A stretch of 64,000 nucleotides of DNA. Source: Saccharococcus thermophilus (GTDB lineage Bacteria > Bacillota > Bacilli > Bacillales > Anoxybacillaceae). The DNA is taken from positions 1,054,001 through 1,118,000 of the forward strand of contig NZ_JAASRS010000001.1 in NCBI RefSeq assembly GCF_011761475.1, in the 5' to 3' direction. Under the pieces are notes generated by a model. That model was not told the DNA's origin. It worked only from the letters and a program-made list of their open reading frames with translations, and did not search any database. A program made the translations under genes and the position numbers. Below, in pieces: positions 51,157 to 60,538 of this stretch (within the stretch, counting starts at the first letter, position 1; every line of letters starts with the position of its first letter).

Positions 51157-52833
51157 ATGATTGGAAAAAGAATGCGACATATGAGCCGTTATCGCAATAT
51201 CGCTGTTGCTTTGCTCCGCCATGGGTTTGAAATGGTGGTCGAGGAAATCGGCTTTTCCCAGTTTCTTTCTTTTCCGCAACGTCTGCGTGTGGACAAAAAG
51301 GAGAAAGATGGGAAAACGATCGGTGAGCGCATCCGCCTTGTGCTCGAGGAATTAGGACCGACCTTCGTGAAATTAGGACAGCTGGCCAGCACGCGCCCTG
51401 ATTTAATTCCAGAACACATTATCTGCGAACTGGAAAAATTGCAAGATCAAGTCCCGCCTTTTTCGTTTGCCGATGTTCGCCGTATTATCGAGGAGGAGTT
51501 GGGGGAGGAGCTGGACCATATTTTTCGTTCTTTTGAGGAAGCTCCGCTTGCCGCCGCCTCGATCGGACAAGTTCATCGAGCGATCCTTCATTCCGGCGAA
51601 AAGGTAGCGGTGAAAATTCAACGTCCGCATATCGCCGCGATCATGAAAACGGATTTGGAAATTCTTCAAGATTTGGCTGTGCTTGCGGAACGCCGCTTAG
51701 AGTGGGCAGCACAATATCGGCTACGGGACATATTGGACGAACTATCGAAGTCGCTTCGCCTAGAGCTCGATTACACCGTGGAAGCGCGCAATGCCGAGAA
51801 ATTTTCCAAACAGTTTCAAAGCGATCCGACTATTTATGTGCCAAAAGTGTTTTGGGACTATTCCACAAAAAAAGTACTGACGATGGAGTATGTGGAAGGT
51901 ATCAAACTAGGGGAACTGGAGAGGCTGAAACAACGTGGCTATAACTTAAAAATTCTGGCGGAGCGGCTGGCAAAAGGAATGTTCCAGCAAATTTTTATGG
52001 AAGGCTTTTTTCATGGCGATCCCCATCCGGGAAATGTGTTAGCTTTGCCGGGAGACGTGATTGCACTGATTGATTTTGGCATGGTAGGGCGGATTACTCC
52101 AGAAATGAAATATTATTTATCGTCCTTCATTATCGCTTTGATGCGACAAAGCACTGATGGAATCATGAAAGCGATCGGGGATATGGGATTGGTGCCGGAT
52201 GGGGTAAATGTAAGCCAGCTGCGTGAAGATATCGAGCAATTACGGGAAAAATATTATGATATTCCGTTGAGCCAAGTCAGCCTCGGCGAGGCGGTTCAGG
52301 ATTTGCTTCACGTTGCATTCCGCCACTCGATTCGCATCCCGAGCGATTTAACGTTGCTAGGGAAGGCGCTGCTGACGGTGGAAGGGATCGTGGAAAAATT
52401 GGATCCCGACTTGAGTATTATCGACATGGCCGAACCGTTTGGCCGCCAGCTGCTAAAGGAGCGGATGAGGCCGAAAAACGTAGCGGAAATGGCATGGAAA
52501 CGCTTTTCCGATTATGGGGAACTGTTCGTGGATCTGCCGAAAAATATAAAAGAGTTAACGAAGCTGATGAAACAAGGAAGAGTACGCCTGGAGATCGGCA
52601 TCCCTGACTTGGATTTTCTATTGAGAAAATTAGACCAAATCAGTAACCGCTTATCGTTTAGCATTGTTTTGCTTTCCTTCAGCATCATTATGGTTGGCAT
52701 CATCATCGGCTCTTCAATGGGCAGACAATCGACATTGTTGTGGAAAATCCCGGCGATTGAGATTGGTTTCGGCGTAGCAACAATGATGTTTTTGTGGCTG
52801 CTGTATTCGATTTTTAAGTCGGGGAGATTTTAA
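51157..52833 (+). CDS. ABC1/AarF/UbiB family atypical kinase
   Basis: A 558-residue protein; the ATG at 51157 follows AAAGGGGATGAG. The kinase-like domain has the KxGQ motif (FVKLGQLASTRPD), the alanine-rich loop (APLAAASIGQVHRA), the lysine in VAVKIQRP, HGDPHPGN and IDFGMVG. Two C-terminal membrane helices end it. UbiB/Coq8-type proteins support quinone synthesis; in menaquinone users the role is less clear. An orphan antitoxin-RNA copy begins ten bases after its stop and supplies its terminator. Confidence 0.93.
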   Translation: MIGKRMRHMSRYRNIAVALLRHGFEMVVEEIGFSQFLSFPQRLRVDKKEKDGKTIGERIRLVLEELGPTFVKLGQLASTRPDLIPEHIICELEKLQDQVPPFSFADVRRIIEEELGEELDHIFRSFEEAPLAAASIGQVHRAILHSGEKVAVKIQRPHIAAIMKTDLEILQDLAVLAERRLEWAAQYRLRDILDELSKSLRLELDYTVEARNAEKFSKQFQSDPTIYVPKVFWDYSTKKVLTMEYVEGIKLGELERLKQRGYNLKILAERLAKGMFQQIFMEGFFHGDPHPGNVLALPGDVIALIDFGMVGRITPEMKYYLSSFIIALMRQSTDGIMKAIGDMGLVPDGVNVSQLREDIEQLREKYYDIPLSQVSLGEAVQDLLHVAFRHSIRIPSDLTLLGKALLTVEGIVEKLDPDLSIIDMAEPFGRQLLKERMRPKNVAEMAWKRFSDYGELFVDLPKNIKELTKLMKQGRVRLEIGIPDLDFLLRKLDQISNRLSFSIVLLSFSIIMVGIIIGSSMGRQSTLLWKIPAIEIGFGVATMMFLWLLYSIFKSGRF

Positions 52834-52842
52834 TCATTAACT

Positions 52843-52970
52843 AGGGTAGGTTACTATTCCGCTTTTCGGGCCACTGCATTTCTTGCAGCAAGCTGTGTAT
52901 CAATAGGGCATTGGTTGCCGCCAATGTCCTTTTTTATACGCATAGGATGAGTGGGATGACAAGAAATTGG
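52843..52970 (-). ncRNA. orphan copy of the antitoxin RNA region (no toxin gene)
   Basis: Positions 52843-52930 match 45454-45540 of the toxin locus with six substitutions and one inserted base. The minus-strand promoter is kept: TTGTCA (52962-52957), 18 bases, TATAAA (52938-52933). The toxin open frame, leader and toxin promoter are absent; the copy starts right after the kinase gene. If transcribed, its RNA would be nearly complementary to the 3' part of the toxin mRNA. It may act in trans or be a relic. Confidence 0.65.
52905..52936 (+). terminator. terminator of the kinase gene, inside the orphan copy
   Basis: GGGCATTGG, loop TTGCCG, CCAATGTCC, then TTTTTT; same hairpin as in the toxin locus. 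Confidence 0.8.
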
Positions 52971-53141
52971 CGATTTTTATTACGAATTTCGCCTTAATTT
53001 TGTAACATATTTGTCAAACGTTCAAAGAATTTATGATCGTTTTTTTGTTATAGTATTAGTAAGCTTCTCGTTCAATAGAGTTATTTTCGTCACTCGGGAA
53101 GTGGTCGGTTTCTCTGCATAGTTTTCATGTTTCCCATGTTA

Positions 53142-53336
53142 TTAATGTTTAATTTTGTGAATTTGTGAACATGATATCACCTCAAGTCATATTCTGATGA
53201 ATTATTAAGGGAGGAATGCTGTTGATAGGCTGCATAGTTATGTGAAATTATGAACATGCAGTTGGTTATGTGAAACCATGAACATGATATCTCCTCGGAT
53301 CAAATTCTGGGGCAATACTTAAAGGAGGAAACTACT
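53142..53336 (+). repeat. tandem duplicated leader upstream of cydA with Rex-like motifs
   Basis: GAACATGATATCACCTC with the sequence up to GGAGGAATG (53167-53218) recurs as GAACATGATATCTCCTC up to GGAGGAAAC (53280-53332), 113-114 bases later. The motif (T/A)TGTGAANNNTGAACATG occurs three times (near 53155, 53240 and 53269). TTGTGAA resembles one half of the Rex operator TTGTGAA-N6-TTCACAA, but a clean right half is not present. The upstream copy carries a ribosome binding site followed by TTG without a gene. Confidence 0.65.
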
Positions 53337-54743
53337 ATGGATACAGTAATGTTGGCAAGGATACAATTTGCCTTGACTACAATCTACCACTTCTTCTTCG
53401 TGCCTCTTACCATTGGCCTGGCATTTATCATCGCTTTGATGCAGACATTATACGTAGTGAAGAAAAATGAGATTTATAAAAAAATGGCGAAATTCTGGGG
53501 GCATTTGTTCCTAATTAACTTTGCTGTAGGGGTTGTAACAGGAATTATTCAGGAATTCCAATTTGGGATGAACTGGTCGGATTATTCTAGATTTGTCGGT
53601 GACGTCTTCGGGGCACCCCTAGCCATTGAAGCATTGCTTGCCTTCTTTATAGAATCCACTTTTATCGGTCTTTGGATTTTTGGCTGGGATCGTTTACCTA
53701 AAAAAGTGCACTTGGCAAGCATCTGGCTTGTATCTATTGGGACTATGCTTTCCGGTTTTTGGATTTTAACGGCAAACTCCTTCATGCAAAGACCTGTCGG
53801 TTATGAAATTAGAAATGGAAGGGCGGAAATGGTTGACTTCCATGCGCTTATAACCAATGGACAATTATGGGTGGAGTTTCCGCATGTCATCACAGGTGCA
53901 TTGTGTACCGGAGCATTCTTTGTTGCTGGTATTAGTGCCTATAACTTATTAAAAAAGAAACATATTGAATTTTACAAAAAATCCATGAATATCGCCTTAA
54001 TTATTGGTTTAATCGGCAGTTTGGGTACTGCCTTCAGCGGACATGCCCAAGCGCAATATCTTGTGAAAACACAGCCGATGAAGATGGCAGCTGCAGAGGG
54101 CATTTGGGAAGATACGCCTGATCCTGCACCATGGTCGGCATTTGCTTGGATTGATACAAAGAATCAAAAAAATAAGTTTGAACTAAATATTCCTTATGCA
54201 TTAAGCTATTTATCTTATTCTAAATTTGAAGGCAGTTTAAAAGGAATGAAAACTCTCCAAGCCGAATATGCGAAAAAATACGATCGAATCGTTGGCAAAG
54301 GTACGAATTATATTCCTCCAGTCAAAACGACGTATTGGAGCTTCCGTTTAATGGTTGGCTTTGGCATGGCGATGATCTTATTATCGATGATTGGTCTGTA
54401 TCTGTGGAAAAAAGGACGTCTTGAGCAAAGCAGTAGGTTCTTGAAATTCCTTGTTCCGGCTATCTCGTTTCCGTTTTTGGCAAACACTTTCGGATGGGTC
54501 ATGACCGAAGTGGGCCGTCAGCCATGGACAGTATTTGGATTGATGACGACAGCTGACGCTGTATCACCAAATGTTTCTGCAGGGACCGTTTTATTTTCCA
54601 TCATTATGTACACGCTGATATTCACGATTCTTGCAGGTGTGATGGTTTATTTGATGGTTCGCGAAATTAAACGGGGACCGGTAGAGCATCAAGATGCAAA
54701 TTCAACGGTATCCATAGATCCATTTAGTAAGGCAGGTGTTTAA
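53337..54743 (+). CDS. cydA: cytochrome bd quinol oxidase subunit I CydA
   Basis: A 468-residue membrane subunit carrying hemes b558, b595 and d, oxidising menaquinol at low oxygen. The heme ligand region is ALTTIYHFFFVPLTIG (His18), and EVGRQPWTVFGLMTT is the conserved GRQPW motif near the quinol site. The Q loop is short, as in Firmicutes. The ATG follows AAAGGAGG. It is the first gene of cydABCD; the repeated upstream motifs suggest redox regulation. Confidence 0.96.
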   Translation: MDTVMLARIQFALTTIYHFFFVPLTIGLAFIIALMQTLYVVKKNEIYKKMAKFWGHLFLINFAVGVVTGIIQEFQFGMNWSDYSRFVGDVFGAPLAIEALLAFFIESTFIGLWIFGWDRLPKKVHLASIWLVSIGTMLSGFWILTANSFMQRPVGYEIRNGRAEMVDFHALITNGQLWVEFPHVITGALCTGAFFVAGISAYNLLKKKHIEFYKKSMNIALIIGLIGSLGTAFSGHAQAQYLVKTQPMKMAAAEGIWEDTPDPAPWSAFAWIDTKNQKNKFELNIPYALSYLSYSKFEGSLKGMKTLQAEYAKKYDRIVGKGTNYIPPVKTTYWSFRLMVGFGMAMILLSMIGLYLWKKGRLEQSSRFLKFLVPAISFPFLANTFGWVMTEVGRQPWTVFGLMTTADAVSPNVSAGTVLFSIIMYTLIFTILAGVMVYLMVREIKRGPVEHQDANSTVSIDPFSKAGV

Positions 54744-54744
54744 G

Positions 54745-55758
54745 ATGGAATTGAGTGAAATTTGGTTTGTCTTAATCTCTGTACTCTTTATTGGCTTCTT
54801 CTTTCTTGAAGGTTTTGATTTTGGTGTAGGAATGTCGACTCGTTTCCTGGCCCGTAATCAAAAAGAGAGGACCGTAATGGTGAATGCAATCGGTCCTTTC
54901 TGGGACGCGAATGAAGTATGGCTAATAACTGGAGCGGGCGCCATTTTTGCCGCATTTCCGCACTGGTATGCGACGATGTTCAGCGGCTATTACTTACTGA
55001 TGCTGGCAGTCTTGCTGAGCCTAATTGGACGCGGCGTTGCTTTTGAATATCGCCGCAAAGTTGAAGATGCGCGCTGGACGAATGTTTGGGACTGGGTGAT
55101 CTTTTTCGGAAGTATGCTGCCGCCGTTCCTTCTAGGTGTTCTGTTTACAAGCATGCTTAAGGGTGTGCCGATCCATAAAGATATGAATATGGAAGCCGGG
55201 TTCTCGGATGTTATAAATATTTATTCCATTTGGGGCGGCTTAACGATTACATTGCTGTGCTTATTGCATGGTTTGACTTTCCTATCATTAAAAACAGAAG
55301 GAGAAATCAGACATCGGTCGGCTGCATTGGCTAAAAAATTGGTATTGGCCGTATTTGGATCACTTGTCGTCTTTGTAGGACTTTCTTGGTTGATGACAGA
55401 TATTTTTGAGGCGCGCCCTATCCTTGAACTTATTATTGTCGTATTAATTGTGCTTGCTGTTGGATTATCATACTTTTTCATTTCCAATAAGCGCGAAGGA
55501 ATGGCATTCACCATGACAGGGCTTGGGATCGTGTTAACAGTATCATCGATTTTCGTCGGACTGTTCCCAAGGGTGATGGTCAGTTCCTTGAACAAAGCTT
55601 TTAATTTAACGGTCTACAACGCATCCAGCGGGGTGTATTCCCTGAAAATAATGACAATTGTGGCCGTAACTATTTTACCGTTTGTTTTAGGATATACTAT
55701 TTATAGCTATTACGTATTTCGCAAACGAGTATCTGACAAGGAGCATTTAACGTACTGA
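54745..55758 (+). CDS. cydB: cytochrome bd oxidase subunit II CydB
   Basis: A 337-residue membrane protein with eight or nine helices, partner of CydA. The ATG at 54745 begins MELSEIWFVLISVLFIGFFF; a GTG three codons earlier overlaps the cydA stop. LEGFDFGVGM, GPFWDANEVWLITGAGAIF and GRGVAFEYRRK are the conserved signatures. It shares a base with the cydD start (TGATGG). Confidence 0.95.
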   Translation: MELSEIWFVLISVLFIGFFFLEGFDFGVGMSTRFLARNQKERTVMVNAIGPFWDANEVWLITGAGAIFAAFPHWYATMFSGYYLLMLAVLLSLIGRGVAFEYRRKVEDARWTNVWDWVIFFGSMLPPFLLGVLFTSMLKGVPIHKDMNMEAGFSDVINIYSIWGGLTITLLCLLHGLTFLSLKTEGEIRHRSAALAKKLVLAVFGSLVVFVGLSWLMTDIFEARPILELIIVVLIVLAVGLSYFFISNKREGMAFTMTGLGIVLTVSSIFVGLFPRVMVSSLNKAFNLTVYNASSGVYSLKIMTIVAVTILPFVLGYTIYSYYVFRKRVSDKEHLTY

Positions 55759-57473
55759 TGGATAAGGCGTTGTTCTCTTACAAAGGAATTAAGCCGGTTT
55801 TAGCTGGTCTGGCGATATTAACGGCTATTCAAGGTGCTATCATTATTATTCAGGCTTATTTTTTGGCAGACGCAATCTCCTCCCTTTTCGGGGGAGATTC
55901 GTTTGCCAATGTCTTTATAAAGTTGATTATTTTCTTTCTTGCATTGGTTGTACGCCAACTGCTTACCGTTTGGAAAAGAAATATAGCCTACCATTTTGCT
56001 GCCAGAACGAGTAAAGAGTTTCGGGAATCATTGCTGCAAAAGCTGTTTCAACTAGGTCCTCGTTTTGTAAAAGAAGAAGGCTCCGGGCAGACAATCACCT
56101 TAGTTATGGAAGGAATGATGAAATTCCGCCGCTATTTGGAGCTTATTCTTCCAAAATCGATGAATTCGGCGATTATACCTGTCATGATCTGCATCTTTAT
56201 CTTTTTTGTAAATACCCGCTCTGCTGTCATTTTGGCCCTAGCCGTTCCGATACTTATTGCTTTTATGATCTTGCTTGGATTGGCGGCAAAGAGTAAGGCT
56301 GATCGCCAATATGAATCCTATCAAATGCTGTCCAATCATTTTGTCGATTCGTTGAGAGGACTGGAGACACTCAAATATTTGGGATTAAGCCGGCAGCACA
56401 TCAACAAAATTATTTTAGTAAGCGAAAGATATCGACGGGCTACCATGGGAACTTTGCGTATCGCCTTTTTATCTTCGTTTGCATTGGATTTTTTTACAAT
56501 GCTTTCCATAGCGACCGTCGCCGTTTTTCTTGGAATCGATTTAATCAACGGGAAGATGGGGTTGCGTCCAGCGTTGACTATTCTGATCCTGGCACCGGAG
56601 TATTTCCTTCCAATCAGGGAGGTGGGGGCCGATTACCATGCGACACTTGACGGTAAAGAAGCGGGCAAAAAGATTCAGGAAATCCTCGATAAGGAATCGT
56701 TGCAACAAAAACAGGATCCTATCCCCCCTTGGAAATCAACAAGCACATTTTCTGTTAAAGGAGTAAGTGTACATTTTGCTGACAGCAGTCGTCCGGCTTT
56801 GCAAGATATCCAATTTTCTGTTTCAGGCTCAAAAAAAATTGGAATTATTGGAGCCAGTGGTGCAGGAAAATCTACATTGATTGATGTTCTAAGTGGATTT
56901 TTAACACCTTCGTCAGGTGAATTTCAGATAAACGGCAAGAAGTTAACTACTTTATCTCAGTTGAATTGGCAAAGCCAAATAACGTATATTCCCCAACATC
57001 CTTATATATTTCACGATACCGTTTTAAACAATATTCGCTTTTATGATCCGGAGGCAACTGTGAAAGAAGTAGAGAAGGCAGCAGAAGCAGCGGGCCTCAC
57101 CGAAATGATTCGATCGCTGCCGCAGGGATTTGAGACAATCATAGGGGAAGGCGGCCGGAGCCTAAGTGGCGGACAAGAACAACGGATCGCCCTCGCACGG
57201 GCATTCTTAAGCAACCGTCCTATCATCATGCTTGATGAGCCAACTGCCCATCTTGATATTGAAACGGAATACGAATTAAAAGAGACAATGTTAAAATTGT
57301 TTAACGGCAAACTCGTATTTTTTGCCACCCATCGTTTGCATTGGATGCTTGATATGGATCAAATCATTGTTCTTGATCAAGGCAAAATAGTGGAAATCGG
57401 AACACACGAACAGTTAATAAGGCAGAATTCTACTTATTATCAGCTTGTTAAAACACAAATGAGGGGTATCTAA
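55758..57473 (+). CDS. cydD: thiol reductant ABC exporter subunit CydD
   Basis: A 571-residue half transporter: membrane domain (about 1-320) then ATPase. Walker A is GASGAGKSTLIDVL, signature SLSGGQEQRIALAR, Walker B PIIMLDEPTAHLD. CydDC exports cysteine/low-molecular-weight thiols needed for cytochrome bd assembly. It shares a base with cydB, and its stop overlaps the cydC start. Confidence 0.93.
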   Translation: MDKALFSYKGIKPVLAGLAILTAIQGAIIIIQAYFLADAISSLFGGDSFANVFIKLIIFFLALVVRQLLTVWKRNIAYHFAARTSKEFRESLLQKLFQLGPRFVKEEGSGQTITLVMEGMMKFRRYLELILPKSMNSAIIPVMICIFIFFVNTRSAVILALAVPILIAFMILLGLAAKSKADRQYESYQMLSNHFVDSLRGLETLKYLGLSRQHINKIILVSERYRRATMGTLRIAFLSSFALDFFTMLSIATVAVFLGIDLINGKMGLRPALTILILAPEYFLPIREVGADYHATLDGKEAGKKIQEILDKESLQQKQDPIPPWKSTSTFSVKGVSVHFADSSRPALQDIQFSVSGSKKIGIIGASGAGKSTLIDVLSGFLTPSSGEFQINGKKLTTLSQLNWQSQITYIPQHPYIFHDTVLNNIRFYDPEATVKEVEKAAEAAGLTEMIRSLPQGFETIIGEGGRSLSGGQEQRIALARAFLSNRPIIMLDEPTAHLDIETEYELKETMLKLFNGKLVFFATHRLHWMLDMDQIIVLDQGKIVEIGTHEQLIRQNSTYYQLVKTQMRGI

Positions 57474-59218
57474 TGGACAAGGAGAATTGGATCTTCCCAT
57501 ATTTGCGTCAATATCGCGGCTTGTTTGCGTTGGCTATTCTTCTTGGTTCGCTCACCATTCTCTTTGGCGGAGCATTGATGTTTACTTCGGGTTATTTAAT
57601 TTCTAAAGCGGCGACACAACCTGAATCCATTTTAATGGTTTATGTGCCGATTGTTGGTGTCCGTACATTTGGAATTGGCCGAGCTGTGCTTAGCTATGTG
57701 GAGAGACTGACAGGACACCAATTCATTTTGAAAATACTTTCCGAAATGCGCGTCCGCTTATATAAAATCATTGAGCCGCAGGCATTGTTCCTTCGTTCCC
57801 GCTTACGCACGGGTGACGTTCTTGGTGTACTCGCCGATGATATTGAACATTTGCAGGATTTTTACTTAAAAATACTGTTTCCTTCGATTGTTTCATTAGT
57901 CATTTACACAGTGATTATTATTTGTGCAGGACTTTTCTCGATTCCATTCGCCATTCTCCTGGCTGTGTTAATAGGGCTGTTGGTTTTTGTCGGTCCAATT
58001 ATTTCATACATTTATATGAAAACAAAAAATGAACAATGGAAAAGGGGAAGACATCAACTTTATCAACAGTTTACCGATACGATTTTTGGTATAAGCGACT
58101 GGATATTTAGCGGAAAATACGCGGATTATATTCGGCGATACGAAAAACAAGAACAAAAACTGCTTGAGCTTGAAACGAAGAAACATTCCTTTGTGAACTG
58201 GCGGGACGTTATGAATCAGATTGTGCTTGGTGCCATTGTCATCATAGCCATCTATTGGGCCAATGAGCAAACGCTAAGTGGAGAATTCGCACCCACGCTG
58301 ATTGCAGCTTGTGGTCTTGTAGCACTGTCCTTAGTGGAATCCTTTTTACCGATTGCAGGGGCAGTTAGTGAAACATCATCCTATCAAGATTCATTAAAGC
58401 GTCTTGGAGCTATTCAAGCAGAGTCCTCTCAACCTCAGATAGAAGCAGATGGATGGAAAGATTCGCTAGACTTATCTCAAGTAACGATTGAAATAAACCA
58501 TTTATCATTTGGATATACTTCTGAAACACCGCTTCTGGACGATTTTAGTTTAAAAATAGAACAGGGGGAGAAGATTGCCATTATCGGGCGCAGCGGATCC
58601 GGAAAATCGACACTATTGAAATTAATTCAAGGGGCACTTGTACCGACTCGTGGGGAAGTGCGTATAAACGGGATAAATGCACATGAGTTGTCTTCGGTTG
58701 TTCCAAAATTAATGGCTGTTCTCAACCAAAAGCCTTATTTATTCAATACATCCGTTATGAACAACATCCGCCTTGGCAACCCGGAAGCAACGGACGAAGA
58801 AGTGTATGAAGTAGCCAAGATGGTTCAATTGCATGAGATGATTATGCAATTGCCTAAAGGGTATGAGACGAACATGCATGAAACAGGTTCTCGCTTTTCC
58901 GGCGGCGAACGGCAAAGAATCGCACTTGCACGGATATTATTGCAAAACACTCCGATAGTCATCATGGATGAACCGACAGTTGGGCTCGATCCAATCACAG
59001 AAGCGAACCTATTGGCTACCATTTTCGCTACACTGAAGGGAAAAACCATTATTTGGGTAACGCATCATTTGATAGGGGTGGAGAAAATGGATCGCATCCT
59101 TTTCCTTGAAAAAGGAAAAATCACCATGGACGGCAGCCATCAACAACTGCTTAAAAGTGAGGAAAGATATCGGCGATTATATGCACTGGATCGCCCGCTT
59201 TACGGAAGTAAGTGGTAG
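57473..59218 (+). CDS. cydC: thiol reductant ABC exporter subunit CydC
   Basis: A 581-residue half transporter and partner of CydD. The membrane domain occupies about 1-330. Walker A is GRSGSGKSTLLKLI, signature FSGGERQRIALARIL, Walker B VIMDEPTVGLDP. It ends the cydABCD operon. The only nearby end signal is a hairpin GGAGGCT...AGCCTCC (59224-59250) without a T run. Confidence 0.93.
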   Translation: MDKENWIFPYLRQYRGLFALAILLGSLTILFGGALMFTSGYLISKAATQPESILMVYVPIVGVRTFGIGRAVLSYVERLTGHQFILKILSEMRVRLYKIIEPQALFLRSRLRTGDVLGVLADDIEHLQDFYLKILFPSIVSLVIYTVIIICAGLFSIPFAILLAVLIGLLVFVGPIISYIYMKTKNEQWKRGRHQLYQQFTDTIFGISDWIFSGKYADYIRRYEKQEQKLLELETKKHSFVNWRDVMNQIVLGAIVIIAIYWANEQTLSGEFAPTLIAACGLVALSLVESFLPIAGAVSETSSYQDSLKRLGAIQAESSQPQIEADGWKDSLDLSQVTIEINHLSFGYTSETPLLDDFSLKIEQGEKIAIIGRSGSGKSTLLKLIQGALVPTRGEVRINGINAHELSSVVPKLMAVLNQKPYLFNTSVMNNIRLGNPEATDEEVYEVAKMVQLHEMIMQLPKGYETNMHETGSRFSGGERQRIALARILLQNTPIVIMDEPTVGLDPITEANLLATIFATLKGKTIIWVTHHLIGVEKMDRILFLEKGKITMDGSHQQLLKSEERYRRLYALDRPLYGSKW

Positions 59219-59441
59219 GGAATGGGAGGCTATGATTCATATTCAGCCTCCAACTAGAGAAAGTTAGAAGGAAGGGGTTAACACCTCATTGTTCCTGTCC
59301 ACGCGGGCAATATCATGAAGGCCAAAAGGTGAAGAAGGTGAATTGAGAACAAATATCCACCATCCAAAAGAAGAAACGTGTATGTGCTCCTCTTCAGCAA
59401 CTTAATAGAAGGAAAACGCATTTACTTTTCCCTTCCCAAAT

Positions 59442-59478
59442 AAAAAGGGTGTTTTCTCGCCGAGAAGCACCCTTTTTG
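59442..59478 (+). terminator. strong terminator downstream of cydABCD
   Basis: AAAAAGGGTG ... CACCCTTTTT, with an inner TTCTC-GCC-GAGAA stem. Confidence 0.88.
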
Positions 59479-59633
59479 CGTTACTTTCTATCAATAGCTA
59501 CAAGATTTATTGTGCAAAAACTTTGGAGATATGGGTTTCATTTTATTTCCACCAAACCCGCTAAAATCAAGGGGAAGTCCCATCTTTTTTTTATTCTTTT
59601 ATTCCTTCTTTTTTTAACAGTCTGTTATGTAGT

Positions 59634-59861
59634 TTAGAATTCCTCCTGTTTTCTTCTCCTTTTTGACCAACCATTTGAATTCCCAATTGTAATAATTTCT
59701 CTTTGCAGTAGTTTCTTTATCCGCATGGGATATAGTAGGATGATAAATTCTTCACAATTAAAAGGAATGTTGGCAAAAGGGTTATAAAATACAGTTAGGA
59801 CGTCTAACAACTTTTCTGTTTGAGCACTCTCAGCGCTATATATAAGATCATCTCTAATCAT
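59634..59861 (-). CDS. doubtful small protein, 75 aa
   Basis: A minus-strand frame from ATG at 59861 (weak site GGGAAAG) for a 75-residue product: MIRDDLIYSAESAQTEKLL, then NPFANIPFNCEEFIILLYP, and a basic end (SKRRRKQEEF). No family is recognised. Codon use is AT-rich. It could be a real accessory gene or chance. Confidence 0.35.
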   Translation of the reverse strand: MIRDDLIYSAESAQTEKLLDVLTVFYNPFANIPFNCEEFIILLYPMRIKKLLQREIITIGNSNGWSKRRRKQEEF

Positions 59862-59976
59862 TCTTGCTTTCCCGCAGCCGTTAAACTACTAATAAAATGA
59901 CTCTGTAAACTTGGTGGAGTCAAATATTGTAGTAAAAATACTGAGTAAACATTACCTTACGATGATTCCGAAACAG

Positions 59977-60006
59977 TTGACAATTCTGAATATTTGTTAC
60001 TATAAT
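59977..60006 (+). promoter_or_regulatory. near-consensus sigma-A promoter
   Basis: TTGACA (59977-59982), an 18-base spacer, TATAAT (60001-60006). Both hexamers are perfect. The first supported gene downstream is coxM, about 530 bases away, so either coxM has a long leader or an unseen RNA is made. Confidence 0.7.
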
Positions 60007-60471
60007 AATATTTGCAAAGATCGCCTCAGATTTTTGTCTCGTTGTTCAATGAATGTATCTCTTCAACAAGTTTTAAACAATCTTTATCACCAAAACAGTG
60101 AAGCTACAAAATTTGACATCGGAAAGGGGGTTAATGTTTTATTTAGAACTGAATATATTTTGCATTAAGGCAACTGTCGCAATACACATATTCAATTTAC
60201 CTCTGTATAAACACTTTCTTTATTAGAAAATAAAGGATCGCAGTTCAGTTTGAAACCTTCATGTGCAGGTTGATTCAATTAATATGAAATATGAAAGCGC
60301 ATTCTTTTGCGACTAAGAGAATATGTTTGCACGCAGGTGAAGGAAAAAATCTTTAGTATGTCAGAAACTACCGACTTTAGTCGTGTAGAGATTCAAGTAA
60401 AAATTCAAACAACGAAATTCTTAGTCAGGCGAGAGATAGTGAGGGGGAATCCGGCAATTGGAGAAGGCGCG

Positions 60472-60485
60472 AGATGCGCGCATCT
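60472..60485. promoter_or_regulatory. 14-base perfect palindrome upstream of coxM
   Basis: AGATGCGCGCATCT, 53 bases before the coxM start. It could bind a dimeric regulator. No known consensus is recognised. Confidence 0.4.
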
Positions 60486-60538
60486 AAAGAAGACTTGTTC
60501 ACAATGCTCTCGTCATTTAGACAAAAGGGGGTTTCTAA

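Larger units (their letters stand above)
59219..60538. other. long intergenic region between cydC and coxM
   Basis: About 1.3 kb. It holds the hairpin after cydC, a strong isolated terminator (59442-59478), a doubtful minus-strand gene (59634-59861), a near-consensus promoter (59977-60006) and the 14-base palindrome AGATGCGCGCATCT (60472-60485). Short plus-strand frames here lack support. Confidence 0.6.

Noticed and set aside
53142-53336. Clean Rex operator before cydA
   Set aside because: Left half-sites TTGTGAA are present but the matching TTCACAA right half is not; reported only as a motif repeat.
59911-60168. 85-residue plus-strand frame in the gap before coxM
   Set aside because: Spans the near-consensus promoter at 59977-60006, has no ribosome binding site and no recognisable sequence.
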